Shown: one piece after another, positions 16,885 to 25,066 of the stretch
How the letters are laid out: each line of letters begins with the position of its first letter
Numbering within the stretch: the stretch's first letter is position 1
Assembly: GCA_947576945.1 (NCBI GenBank)
Contig: CANPTH010000006.1
Span: 1-64,000, forward strand
Reading direction: 5' to 3'
DNA from: an uncultured Lachnospiraceae bacterium
Lineage (GTDB): Bacteria > Bacillota > Clostridia > Lachnospirales > Lachnospiraceae
DNA: 64,000 nucleotides
Position numbers and translations under genes: made by a program
Notes under the pieces: model-generated
Told to the model about the DNA's origin: nothing
Seen by the model: the letters and a program-made list of their open reading frames with translations, nothing else
Databases searched by the model: none

Positions 16885-17925
16885 ATGGCAGAGATAACGA
16901 TCAAAGATATTGCAAAAGAGTGTGGCGTGGGAGTCAGTACAGTGTCGCGGGCGCTGAACAATCATCCGGATATCAATCCGGAGACCCGCAGGAAGATCAT
17001 GGAAGTGATCGAACGGACCGGCTTTATTCCCAATAACAGTGCACGTAATTTAAAGCGCACGGATGCCAAGTGCATCGCCATGCTGGTGAAAGGCATCACG
17101 AACCCTTTTTTCAGTAAGATGATAGAGATCATAGAGGACGAAGCAAAGCGCAAACGGTATGCGCTGGTACTGCGGCATGTGGAAGCGCAGGAGGATGAAC
17201 TGGATGTGGCGCTGGAACTGGAGAAGGAGAAGCGGCTGCGGGGGATCGTCTTCCTGGGCGGTATGTTCCGGCATTCTCAGGAGAAGCTGGACAAATTGAA
17301 AGTGCCATATATTTTCTGTGCCATCAGCGTGGAGGCTTTTGCGCAGGCGGGAGAGGCGAAATTTTCCAATATCGCGGTAGACGATTGTCTGGAGAGCAGG
17401 AAGATGACAGAATATCTGCTGGATCTGGGACACAGGCGGATCGCTTTTATCACGGAGAATCTGGACGAATCCATCGGACGGAGCCGTCTGGAAGGTTACC
17501 GGAGCGCCTATGTTGGAAGAGGGCTGGAGGTGCCGGAGGATCTGATCTGTTATGTACAGGAAGACGTGGATCATTATGGTATGGAAAACGGCTATCTGAC
17601 GACGATAAAGCTGCTTCAATCAGGGCGTGAGGTGACGGCGATCTATGCGGCGGCCGACTCGCTGGCGATCGGGGCCTGCAGGGCAGTGCTGGAGGCGGGA
17701 ATGCGGATTCCGGAAGATATCTCGGTGGCGGGTTATGACGGTATGGAAATCGGGGAATACTATAATCCGAAGCTGACTACCATCAAGCAGCCCGTAGAGG
17801 AGATGGCCAAAGAAGCCATCCATCTGCTGTTCGATGTGATCGCCGGACGCAAAGAACATCAGCAGATTATCTTCTCCGCGGAACTGGTGGAGAGAGAATC
17901 TGCTGCAAGGATAGACGATAATTGA
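16885..17925 (+). CDS. LacI-family transcriptional regulator of the alpha-glucoside locus
   Basis: This 346-residue protein begins with an N-terminal LacI helix-turn-helix (TIKDIAKECGVGVSTVSRAL) and hinge helix, followed by a periplasmic-binding-protein-like effector domain of about 280 residues. The start follows GGAAGTGATGGCGT; ATG 16885 gives the canonical MAEITIKDIA opening. Placed after malQ, it probably senses a sugar and acts on the 12-bp repeat arrays at 11443 and 15170, though direct repeats are atypical for LacI proteins, which usually bind palindromes. No enzyme motif is seen. Confidence 0.85.
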   Translation: MAEITIKDIAKECGVGVSTVSRALNNHPDINPETRRKIMEVIERTGFIPNNSARNLKRTDAKCIAMLVKGITNPFFSKMIEIIEDEAKRKRYALVLRHVEAQEDELDVALELEKEKRLRGIVFLGGMFRHSQEKLDKLKVPYIFCAISVEAFAQAGEAKFSNIAVDDCLESRKMTEYLLDLGHRRIAFITENLDESIGRSRLEGYRSAYVGRGLEVPEDLICYVQEDVDHYGMENGYLTTIKLLQSGREVTAIYAAADSLAIGACRAVLEAGMRIPEDISVAGYDGMEIGEYYNPKLTTIKQPVEEMAKEAIHLLFDVIAGRKEHQQIIFSAELVERESAARIDDN

Positions 17926-17988
17926 TTCTGACTTCGGGCAGATGCAGATTGGAACGCTGTATCTGCCGCCTGCGGGCCGCATGGCCAT

Positions 17989-18486
17989 CTATGGTATGAA
18001 AGTCCGCCGGCTGAGCACGGAATTATGGTAGGCAGGATCCTGCGTTACATCTTGATCAAACCAGTCAAGAGGCAGGAAAGCATTGGCCATGGCTTCATCC
18101 GGAAACTCTACCTCCGCGATGACGAGAGGGGCAAAGGGCGGCTCAAAAAGATCCAGTTCCACAAAGAGACTGATTTGGTCAATATTTCCGTCGTAATCTG
18201 ACGCAAATGTCGGCTGCGCGATCGGAATGACATAACGCCTCTTCGATATCACATTTCCATCTGCCTTATCACGTAGATGATAGTAAGAATCCCGGTTTAA
18301 CGGGAGATTATACTCTTCTCGGGCAAGCAGGCCCTTACCCTTATAGGTCAGGTAGTATTCGTCGTCCTGACGACGGATCCTGACAACCGGGTCAGTGTTG
18401 AGGTAGGCCTGCTCGATCATATGGCAGGGATAGTCAGCCATATTTTCCGGCAGGTTTTTGACGGTAAATTTTCGTTCGATTTCCAT
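17989..18486 (-). CDS. CYTH-domain protein (triphosphate-binding, possible tripolyphosphatase)
   Basis: This 165-residue single-domain protein opens with MEIERKF, the ExExK signature of CYTH proteins, followed by alternating charged strands (RIRRQ, YLTYKGKG, RRYVIP, FVELDLFE, IAEVEFPD) that line the triphosphate tunnel. Family members are inorganic triphosphatases, thiamine triphosphatases or class IV adenylate cyclases; small bacterial ones are usually tripolyphosphatases. It is transcribed convergently with the LacI gene. Its upstream flank carries the 78-bp tandem repeats. Substrate is not decidable from sequence. Confidence 0.82.
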   Translation of the reverse strand: MEIERKFTVKNLPENMADYPCHMIEQAYLNTDPVVRIRRQDDEYYLTYKGKGLLAREEYNLPLNRDSYYHLRDKADGNVISKRRYVIPIAQPTFASDYDGNIDQISLFVELDLFEPPFAPLVIAEVEFPDEAMANAFLPLDWFDQDVTQDPAYHNSVLSRRTFIP

Positions 18487-18627
18487 AATAATTCCTTTTT
18501 GGCAAAATCCGTTGTCTAATCTTTAATTTTATCAAGTTCGGTAAGATTCACTCCAAGGCTTGTCAAGGTTACTTTAAGTTCTATATAACGGTCGTGCATG
18601 GAATGGTATCTTTGACGGACAGCATCC

Positions 18628-18783
18628 ATGCTCAACCTGCCGCCTGGCGGGCCGCATGGCCATCCATGCTGTGAAAGTCGAAGACTTTCATAGTAAACTT
18701 ACATCATGCTCAACCTGCCGCTTGGCGGGCCGCATGGCCATCCATGCTGTGAAAGTCGAAGACTTTCACAGCAAACGACATTG
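18628..18783 (+). repeat. Two tandem 78-bp repeats, each with a perfect hairpin
   Basis: Unit 1 starts at 18628 and unit 2 at 18706; both begin ATGCTCAACCTGCCGC and contain GAAAGTC-GAA-GACTTTC (18672-18688 and 18750-18766). The units differ mainly at their ends (TAGTAAACTTACATC versus CAGCAAACGACATT). An inverted relative of the junction lies at 33118-33163 and a degenerate fragment at about 17963-18003, so the unit belongs to a dispersed intergenic family. Confidence 0.8.
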
Positions 18784-18837
18784 GAAGTGAACTGTAACTG
18801 CCTAAATTATAACAAGGGAATGGAAAGGTGTAAAGTC

Positions 18838-18866
18838 TTGCTATTTCAAAGATTGTTGGGTATGAT
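18838..18866 (+). promoter_or_regulatory. sigma-A promoter of the DJ-1/PfpI gene
   Basis: TTGCTA (18838-18843), a 17-nt spacer and TATGAT (18861-18866). Confidence 0.5.
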
Positions 18867-18926
18867 TATTTTAAAGCCAATCGTTACAGATTAATATTAA
18901 GAAGTAGGGAAGAACGGAGGAAATGA

Positions 18927-19481
18927 ATGATGAGCAGAGTGGCAGTTTTTTTTGCAACAGGATATGAGGAGATCGAGGCGTTGACGGTGGTGGATATCCT
19001 GCGCCGGGCGGATGTGGATACACCGATGGTTTCTATTACGAAAGAGCGCAGCGTGACAGGTTCGCATGGGATCTCGGTGGAGATGGATGCGGTATTTGCG
19101 GACATAAATTTTGAAGAGGTGGATATGATCGTACTGCCGGGCGGCGGTCTGGGCACACAGAATCTGGAGGCGTGTGAGGCTCTGATGGAACAGGTGGATG
19201 CTTTCGTTGCGCAGGGTAAGCCGGTGGCGGCCATCTGTGCGGCGCCCAGCATTCTGGGACACAGGGGATTCTTAAAAGGACGGAAGGCATGTTCCTATCC
19301 TTCCTTTGAAAGTCATCTGGAGGGCGCGGAAGTGATGCACCAGCCTGCGGTCATCGACGGCAATATTGTTACAGGACGCGGTATGGGTGCGGCGGTGCCG
19401 TTTGCACTGGCAGTGCTTGAGAAGCTGCAGGGTGCGGATGCAGCGCAGAAGATGGCGGCGCAGATCGTATATGAGGCGTAA
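18927..19481 (+). CDS. DJ-1/PfpI family protein (YajL/ThiJ type)
   Basis: This 184-residue protein has the DJ-1 fold: an N-terminal strand VAVFFATGYEEIEA with the conserved Glu, the loop VLPGGG, and the nucleophile elbow AAICAAPSIL with Cys near residue 104, then the CSYPSFE segment and VTGRGMGAAVPFAL at the C-terminus. Members are redox-sensing chaperone or glyoxalase/deglycase-like proteins; the exact activity is disputed. The start is ATG 18927 or 18930 behind CGGAGG. It stands alone under its own promoter. Confidence 0.88.
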   Translation: MMSRVAVFFATGYEEIEALTVVDILRRADVDTPMVSITKERSVTGSHGISVEMDAVFADINFEEVDMIVLPGGGLGTQNLEACEALMEQVDAFVAQGKPVAAICAAPSILGHRGFLKGRKACSYPSFESHLEGAEVMHQPAVIDGNIVTGRGMGAAVPFALAVLEKLQGADAAQKMAAQIVYEA

Positions 19482-19802
19482 CGCGTATTTCCAGGGTGAG
19501 TCGGCAGAGGGCTGACCGTCCTGTTGCCTGCTGCAAATAATGGCAAAAGTTACCATAATATTTTCAATCGATCCGAACATACTAACATCAAGATAAGCGA
19601 TAAAGTGAACGCTTTAACAGACAACGAGATTCCAATCCGAATCGCAGCGCCGGAAAGATTTCACAGATTCCAGAAGGATCTGAGATCTGAAAGGGGCATA
19701 AGTATCTGGGATAAGCGTATAAACGGCAGCGCTTATCTCAATAATATAGATTATGGATGGAATTTGAAGATTTCATTCAAAAGTATTTCGGAGGTGAAAG
19801 AA
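19482..19802. other. 321-bp leader region of the spore protein gene
   Basis: An open frame runs through this stretch in phase with the spore protein but lacks a ribosome site; the real start is 19803. The inverted repeat GATAAGCG/CGCTTATC near 19709-19737 could be a leader hairpin. CATACTA near 19577 resembles a sigma-G -10 box, but a matching -35 at the right spacing is not clear. Confidence 0.4.
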
Positions 19803-20003
19803 ATGGCAAGCAACAAGACGAATAGAGTAGAAGTTCCTGAAGCTAAGGCAGCAATGGATCGTTTCAAGACTGAGGTTGCATCTGAGCTGGGTGTAAACCT
19901 GAAGGAGGGTTACAACGGTGACCTGACATCCAAAGAGGCTGGTTCTATCGGCGGTGAGATGGTTCGTAGAATGATCAAGAGCCAGGAAGAGCAGATGAAA
20001 TAA
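19803..20003 (+). CDS. Alpha/beta-type small acid-soluble spore protein
   Basis: This 66-residue protein shows the two conserved SASP segments: the first around EAKAAMDRFKTEVASELGVN (about 15-34), with the germination-protease-type site in the TEVASELGV stretch, and the second around GSIGGEMVRRMIKSQEE. Such proteins saturate forespore DNA and protect it from UV and heat. ATG 19803 lies behind GAGGTG (19791-19796). It implies that the organism forms endospores. Transcription is expected from a forespore sigma-G promoter, not confirmed here. Confidence 0.93.
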   Translation: MASNKTNRVEVPEAKAAMDRFKTEVASELGVNLKEGYNGDLTSKEAGSIGGEMVRRMIKSQEEQMK

Positions 20004-20023
20004 GCTAAGCAGGAAACAGAGAA

Positions 20024-20058
20024 TGACCCGTCTGAGTGATCAGGCGGGTTGTTTTTTT
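20024..20058 (+). terminator. Rho-independent terminator of the spore protein gene
   Basis: The stem ACCCGTCTG/CAGGCGGGT with an AGTGAT loop is followed by a seven-T run at about 20052-20058. Confidence 0.85.
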
Positions 20059-20077
20059 GCGGAAAATCAGCTATACT
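20049..20077 (+). promoter_or_regulatory. Promoter overlapping the spore-gene terminator
   Basis: TTGTTT (20049-20054), which overlaps the T-run of the preceding terminator, a 17-nt spacer and TATACT (20072-20077). It would serve the lipoprotein gene at 20112. Confidence 0.55.
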
Positions 20078-20111
20078 TAATGCAGTTTAAAGTGTAATGA
20101 GGAGTGAGGTT

Positions 20112-21380
20112 ATGAAGAAGAGAACGACAGCCATATGGATGAGCATGGTATTGTGCGCGGCTATGCTGGCAGGATGCGGAACGGGCCGGAAGGTAGATGA
20201 CGATACGGAGACCGGAGCGGTGAGCAGCGAAGCGGAAGAAGGATCGGAGACAGATACGGCGTTGAAGGCCGAAGCAGGAAACAATGACGCGGATACGGCG
20301 CTGAGGGCAGGAGATGACAGCAAAGATGCAGAGCCGGGCACGGCAGGCGGTGACGGCGCCGGGCAGGCGGAGACAGTGGGAGGCCAGGAGGATCCGGCGG
20401 AGCGTGCCGGGCAGGCTGCAGGAGAAGGGACGACAGATGACACAGAGACCGGGGACGCCGCAGCGATCAGAGTCGGCTCCCTTAAGGGACCCACTTCCAT
20501 GGGGCTGGTCTATCTGATGGATCAGGCACAACAGGGCGGGACGCAGAACCGCTATGAATTTACCATGACAGCCGCGGCGGATGAACTGCTTCCGGCTATG
20601 CTTTCCGGGGATCTGGACATTGTCCTGATTCCTGCCAATATGGCCAGTGTGCTGTATAACAAGGCGGAAGGCGACGTGTCGGTGATCGATATTAACACGC
20701 TGGGCGTACTGTATGCAGTATCCGGCAATCAGGAAATAAAAGAAATGAAGGATCTGAAGGGAAAGACCGTATACATGACGGGCAAGGGAACTACCCCGGA
20801 TCATGTGATGCAGTATTTATTAAAGGAAAACGGCCTTACGGCGGCGGACGTGACGCTGGAATACAAATCGGAGGCGGCGGAAGTGGCGGCGGCGCTGGCA
20901 GAAATGCCGGAAGCTGTGGGAGTGTTGCCGCAGCCCTTTGTGACGGCGGCCTGCGCGCAGAATGAGCAGCTGTCAGTGGCGCTTGATCTGACCGGTCAGT
21001 GGGAAGCAGTGCAGGGAGAAGGGGGAAGCAGACTTGTGACCGGTGTGACTGTCGTGCGGAATGCCCTTTTGACCGAGAATCAGGCAGCGGTGGATATATT
21101 CCTGGAAGAACATGCGGCCAGCGCGGCTTACGCCAACGAGCATGTGGAGGAGACTGCACAGCTGGTGGCGGAAGCGGGTATCATCGATAAGGCGCAGGTA
21201 GCGGCGAAAGCCCTGCCGAAATGCAATATCACTTATATAGACGGAGAAGAGATGAAGACGGCGTTGTCCGGTTATCTGGAAGTATTATGGGAGCAGGATC
21301 CCGAGTCTGTGGGCGGCGGCCTGCCGGGAGACGGGTTCTACTATGTTGGTTCGCAGAATCATGCTTCGGCAGGGAGGTAA
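20112..21380 (+). CDS. SsuA/NMT1-like substrate-binding lipoprotein
   Basis: This 422-residue lipoprotein has a signal peptide MKKRTTAIWMSMVLCAAML ending in the lipobox LAGC, then about 100 residues of low-complexity Glu/Asp/Ala/Gly linker and a two-lobed binding domain. The domain shows RVGSLKGPTSMGL, DIVLIPANMASVLYN and DLKGKTVYMTGKGTTPDHV, typical of the SsuA/TauA/ThiY class that binds sulfonates, nitrate-like anions or thiamine precursors. The start follows GAGGAGTGAGGT. The next gene, a fused permease-ATPase, completes the transporter. The unusually long acidic linker is notable; the ligand is unknown. Confidence 0.85.
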   Translation: MKKRTTAIWMSMVLCAAMLAGCGTGRKVDDDTETGAVSSEAEEGSETDTALKAEAGNNDADTALRAGDDSKDAEPGTAGGDGAGQAETVGGQEDPAERAGQAAGEGTTDDTETGDAAAIRVGSLKGPTSMGLVYLMDQAQQGGTQNRYEFTMTAAADELLPAMLSGDLDIVLIPANMASVLYNKAEGDVSVIDINTLGVLYAVSGNQEIKEMKDLKGKTVYMTGKGTTPDHVMQYLLKENGLTAADVTLEYKSEAAEVAAALAEMPEAVGVLPQPFVTAACAQNEQLSVALDLTGQWEAVQGEGGSRLVTGVTVVRNALLTENQAAVDIFLEEHAASAAYANEHVEETAQLVAEAGIIDKAQVAAKALPKCNITYIDGEEMKTALSGYLEVLWEQDPESVGGGLPGDGFYYVGSQNHASAGR

Positions 21381-21497
21381 GATTGAAAATTAAAATTTTC
21401 AATCGCGGGATTTGTGTCTGCGCGTTGCCTGCCACAAACTCGTATAATGCGACGTCTCAACATAGTTGAGACAAAAGCAGCGCAGAAATGGAGAAAA
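21381..21497 (+). repeat. 117-bp leader repeat, copy 1
   Basis: Nearly identical (four mismatches over 117 bp by eye) to 26024-26140. It contains three inverted repeats: ATTGAAAATT-AA-AATTTTCAAT at its left end, TTTGTG/CACAAA, and GTCTCAAC-ATA-GTTGAGAC. An outer CTGCGC/GCGCAG pair encloses the right part. The right end carries the GGAG ribosome-binding site of the following gene. Confidence 0.85.
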
Positions 21498-21499
21498 TG

Positions 21500-22945
21500 A
21501 TGAAGAAAGCGATCATTCTGTTGTTCTGGCTGGGTGTCTGGCAGGCGGCAGCGGTCTGGGCGGATAATCCGGTTCTGCTGGCGGGGCCGGGTCAGGTTCT
21601 GCTTGCTTTTGCAGAGAATCTGCTGCGTCCCGACTTTTTTCTGATTATTTTACATTCGCTGTCGGGGATCGGGCTGGGATTTTTCCTGGCCCTTTTTGCG
21701 GGATTGCTGCTGGGAGCTGCAGGCTTTCGCCTGTCTTGGGTGGAGGAGCTGTTTGCACCTGTGATGGCGGCGCTTACGTCTGTTCCGGTGGCTTCTTTTG
21801 TGGTGCTTTTGCTGATCTGGTTCGGCGCCGGGAAGCTGTCCTTTCTGATCAGTTATCTGATCGTGTTTCCGAATGTGTATGTGAATACCGTGGCCGGTCT
21901 GAAGGGGACGGACAGGAAGCTGCTGGAGATGGCCCGGGTGTTTGGCATGAGCCGGGGAAGAAAGATTTTCTATATTTACTGGCCGGCGCTGATGCCGCAT
22001 TTGGGAAGCTGTCTGAAGATTTCGCTGGGCATGAGCTGGAAGTCCGGCGTAGCGGCGGAGATCATAGGACTGGCGGAATTGTCGTTAGGGGAGCGGCTTT
22101 ATATGGCAAAGATTTATCTGGATACGGCGGGATTGTTTGCGTGGACGGTGACGATCGTACTGGTCAGCTTCCTGTTTGAAAAAGCGGTCCTCTGGCTTTT
22201 CCGAAAGTTTGCACAGTGGCGGCCGTATCCGGTTTGTGGGCTGCGGGAGCGTTCTCATGAAGAGCCGGAAGCAAAGAAGGAGGCACAGGGCAGAATCCGC
22301 ATGCAGCACGTTGACAAAGCTTACAACGGACAGCCGGTGCTGCAGGATTTCAGTTTAACGATGGAAGCGGGCGGGCGGTATCTGCTGATGGCGCCTTCGG
22401 GCGCCGGTAAGACGACACTGCTTAAGATAATGACAGGTCTGGAGCAGGCAGACCGGGGTGAAGCTGAGGGGATGTCCGACCGGATCGGTATGGTCTTTCA
22501 GGAGGACCGGCTGTGCGAGGAGTATGATGCGGTCTGTAATATCCTTCTGGGCATGAAGACTGGCGGAAAGAAGGGGGCGCCGCCGAATGGTTTCACCGGC
22601 ATGGCAAGGAGGCAGCAGGCGGCTTACGTCAGACAGCAGGCGGCAGAGATCCTGCCGGAAGATTGCCTGACCAAACCGGTCAAAAACCTGAGCGGCGGGA
22701 TGCGCAGACGTGTGGCGCTGCTGCGGGCGCTGCTTTCGGATGCGGACGTGCTGGTTCTCGATGAACCTTTTACCGGGCTGGATGAAGAAACCCGTGTGCG
22801 CTGCGCCGGTTTTCTTATGGACAATCTGCAGGGCAGGACGCTTGTCATGTCAACCCACAGGGAAGAAGATGCGGATCTGATGCAGGCAGCGAGAGTGGTC
22901 TTGGGTGATTTTATGGGCGCCGCAAAAGCAAAGGCTCAAATTTAG
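21500..22945 (+). CDS. Fused ABC transporter permease-ATPase (SsuC-SsuB type)
   Basis: A single 481-residue frame joins two usually separate subunits. Residues about 1-240 are an SsuC/TauC-type permease with several membrane helices and the coupling segment around LKGTDRKLLEMARVFGMSR. Residues about 265-480 are the ATPase, with Walker A APSGAGKTT, Q-loop GMVFQEDRL, signature LSGGMRRR and Walker B VLVLDEPFTGLD. The signature has Met in place of the usual Gln. GGAG at 21490-21493 sits 6 nt before ATG 21500; ATGs at 21488 and 21497 are also in frame. It works with the lipoprotein at 20112, and its tail overlaps the convergent regulator-kinase gene by 35 bp. The reading frame is continuous through the linker. 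Confidence 0.88.
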   Translation: MKKAIILLFWLGVWQAAAVWADNPVLLAGPGQVLLAFAENLLRPDFFLIILHSLSGIGLGFFLALFAGLLLGAAGFRLSWVEELFAPVMAALTSVPVASFVVLLLIWFGAGKLSFLISYLIVFPNVYVNTVAGLKGTDRKLLEMARVFGMSRGRKIFYIYWPALMPHLGSCLKISLGMSWKSGVAAEIIGLAELSLGERLYMAKIYLDTAGLFAWTVTIVLVSFLFEKAVLWLFRKFAQWRPYPVCGLRERSHEEPEAKKEAQGRIRMQHVDKAYNGQPVLQDFSLTMEAGGRYLLMAPSGAGKTTLLKIMTGLEQADRGEAEGMSDRIGMVFQEDRLCEEYDAVCNILLGMKTGGKKGAPPNGFTGMARRQQAAYVRQQAAEILPEDCLTKPVKNLSGGMRRRVALLRALLSDADVLVLDEPFTGLDEETRVRCAGFLMDNLQGRTLVMSTHREEDADLMQAARVVLGDFMGAAKAKAQI

Positions 22946-24830
22946 CGATGTGTGCTTCCAGCGTACTGCGGTCCGCAAGAACGGGGGCCGCTCCCTGACG
23001 GGAGACACAGAAGCCGGCAGCGTAGGTGGCGATGCGTATGGACTGTTCCAGAGAATAGCCTTCTGTCAGGTAGGCGGCAAATGCAGAGATGAAGGCATCA
23101 GCGCCGCCGGTGGTGTCCACGGCCACGAAATCTGCGGCGGGAAAATATCTGGCGGTCTCGCCGGTCTTCAGATAGCAGCCGTCTTCGCCCAGTGTGATAA
23201 TCACGATTTCGATCCCTTTGCTGAGAAAATATTCGGCCTGTTCTTCTATGGAAGCGCCGGCAGGGCACAGGGAGGCCGCCTCCTTGCGGTTGGGGATCAG
23301 GATGTCGATCAGTTCATAGAGCCGGTCGGGGATGGTTCCCAGAATGGCAGGTTTCAGGATATTTTTTGCACCATACATTCTGCCGGTTTTTGCCGCTTCC
23401 AGAAGTGTCTCTACGGAGAGTTCGGAAGAGATCAGGCAAAGACCGGCATTTTTGAACAGATGCTGTCTTTGGCGTATCATTTCCGCAGAGAGACTGGCGT
23501 TGGCTCCGGACAGGATGGTAATTGTGCTTTCGCCGTTGCTGTCAATATAGATATAGGCTTTTCCGGCGGGTGAGTAGAGGTCTCTGTGGATGCCCTCGCC
23601 TGGCACGCCCACATGGTTCAGCGAATCCATGATAAAGGAGGAGTCGATGTCATTGCCGATCTCGCCGATCAGTGTGACCTTGCAGTTAAGTTTGGCCACG
23701 CCTACGGCCTGGTTGGCGCCTTTTCCACCCACCGTTCTGGTGGCATTCAGAATTTTTGTGGTTTTTCCTGCCTGTGGAAGGAAATCTACATTAAAGGTCA
23801 TATCGGAATTAATACTCCCCACAACGACAAGTTTTTTTGAGCATAAAGAAGAAGGGATGCGTATGCTGTCCTCACTGTCGAAACAAAAATCGGCAGCAAA
23901 GAGCCTGACGGCATCGTCAGAAGCCGTCTTCTCGCATTTTCCGATCAACTGTTCGCATACGAAGCGCCCGAATTCCTGCCAGGGAATCCTGATGCCTGAG
24001 ATATGGGGAAATGAAATGGCATTCTGGTCGTTTTCTTTCAGGCTGACAAGTGACAGGTCGGAAGGTACACAGTAATGAAGTTTACATAACTGCTCATATA
24101 AAAGCAGAGATGAGGAAAAATGGGAGCTGACAATCCCGGTAATATCGAGTTCGGTGATTTTCTGCAGAAAATGGGAACTGTCTGCAAAACTATCACTATA
24201 GAGAAGGACGTCCTCGTGGAAGGGCAGACCGTTTTCGTACAGGCATTTATGAAATCCGTTTAAAACCTGCTCGGAACGGGCATTCTCTTTCCTGAGAAGG
24301 CAGAGCATCCGGGTGTGTTTGTGGTCGATCATTTTCTGTGTCAGACGGCGGCCCATTTCCTGGAAATCGATGGAGTAGGAGGGGAAAGCCGCACCGTCGT
24401 TCAGGCAACAGATGGGAATGCCCTGATGTGTGAGGCGCTGGACATGTGCCGTGCTGCCGGGGCTGACAGGCTCCCAGATCACACCATCGACCCGTTTCTG
24501 GCAGATAGTGGTGATATGTTTCAATTCTGTGTTCAAGTCTTCCTGGCTGTCAAAAAGAAGGACGTTGTATCCGTGCGCCTGCGCGGTTTCCAGAATTCCG
24601 TTCAACATCAAAGGCGAAAGGCCGGAATTGCGAAGGAGCACCGCCAGCAGAAAAGATTTGGCAGTGGAAAGATTCTTGACAGTGCCGTAGGGGGTGTAGT
24701 TGTATTCTTTCACGATCTTCAGGACACGGCTTCTGGTTTCCGGATGGATGTTCTGGTCTTTATTATTTACGATCTTTGAAACGGTCGAGATAGAAACACC
24801 GGCCAGTTGTGCAATTTCTTTGATAGTCAT
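22911..24830 (-). CDS. LacI-type regulator fused to a ribokinase-family (PfkB) domain
   Basis: This 639-residue protein begins with a LacI helix-turn-helix (TIKEIAQLAGVSISTVSKIV), continues with a periplasmic-binding-like sensor to about residue 325, and then has a complete PfkB/ribokinase domain: KLVVVGSINSDMTFNV, GGKGANQAVGVAKL, and the C-terminal DTTGGADAF. The last motif differs from the usual DTTGAGD order but keeps the catalytic Asp. The frame is continuous, so this is a true fusion. It is divergent from ribokinase (25067) and very likely regulates that operon through the paired operators between them. The kinase part may sense or phosphorylate the inducer. ATG 24830 is preferred; a TTG two codons earlier (24836) is closer to the GGAG box. 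Confidence 0.88.
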   Translation of the reverse strand: MTIKEIAQLAGVSISTVSKIVNNKDQNIHPETRSRVLKIVKEYNYTPYGTVKNLSTAKSFLLAVLLRNSGLSPLMLNGILETAQAHGYNVLLFDSQEDLNTELKHITTICQKRVDGVIWEPVSPGSTAHVQRLTHQGIPICCLNDGAAFPSYSIDFQEMGRRLTQKMIDHKHTRMLCLLRKENARSEQVLNGFHKCLYENGLPFHEDVLLYSDSFADSSHFLQKITELDITGIVSSHFSSSLLLYEQLCKLHYCVPSDLSLVSLKENDQNAISFPHISGIRIPWQEFGRFVCEQLIGKCEKTASDDAVRLFAADFCFDSEDSIRIPSSLCSKKLVVVGSINSDMTFNVDFLPQAGKTTKILNATRTVGGKGANQAVGVAKLNCKVTLIGEIGNDIDSSFIMDSLNHVGVPGEGIHRDLYSPAGKAYIYIDSNGESTITILSGANASLSAEMIRQRQHLFKNAGLCLISSELSVETLLEAAKTGRMYGAKNILKPAILGTIPDRLYELIDILIPNRKEAASLCPAGASIEEQAEYFLSKGIEIVIITLGEDGCYLKTGETARYFPAADFVAVDTTGGADAFISAFAAYLTEGYSLEQSIRIATYAAGFCVSRQGAAPVLADRSTLEAHIAKFEPLLLRRP

Positions 24831-24851
24831 AGGCAAAATACTCCGATCATG

Positions 24852-24891
24852 AATTCTTCTCCTTTTATAGTATGAAGGGAAAACAGGTAAT
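24852..24891 (-). promoter_or_regulatory. Promoter of the LacI-kinase fusion gene
   Basis: On the minus strand, TTGACA followed after 17 nt by CATACT, about 35 nt upstream of the start codon. Confidence 0.5.
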
Positions 24892-24927
24892 TGTCAATCG
24901 GAAAAGGACTGAAATTGTGCAAGTTGC

Positions 24928-24946
24928 ATAGGAAAACAGTTTTCGA
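24928..24946. promoter_or_regulatory. LacI-type operator 1
   Basis: ATAGGAAAACAGTTTTCGA is a near-palindrome (GAAAAC-A-GTTTTC core). The reverse complement of the second site (25030-25048) differs only in the centre and the last base. Confidence 0.6.
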
Positions 24947-24978
24947 AATAGTTTAACTGACCAAAATATATTTATTGA

Positions 24979-25007
24979 TTGACAAGAAAAAGACGAGATG
25001 TTATCAT
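24979..25007 (+). promoter_or_regulatory. sigma-A promoter of the ribose-type operon
   Basis: Consensus TTGACA (24979-24984), a 17-nt spacer and TATCAT (25002-25007). It lies between the two operator sites, a layout suited to repression by looping. Confidence 0.8.
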
Positions 25008-25029
25008 AAACACACAAGGAAAAACTTTT

Positions 25030-25048
25030 ACGAAAACATTTTCCTATA
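25030..25048. promoter_or_regulatory. LacI-type operator 2
   Basis: ACGAAAACATTTTCCTATA, the inverted partner of operator 1, lies between the -10 box and the ribosome-binding site. The two sites are about 100 bp apart. Confidence 0.6.
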
Positions 25049-25066
25049 TGGGTGGGAGGTGATGCA

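Larger units (their letters stand above)
18487..18922. other. 436-bp intergenic region with tandem repeat and promoter
   Basis: It holds two 78-bp tandem repeats (18628-18783) and a good promoter for the DJ-1/PfpI gene (18838-18866). No gene is supported; a 62-codon frame running through the second repeat is an accident of repeat sequence. Confidence 0.6.
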
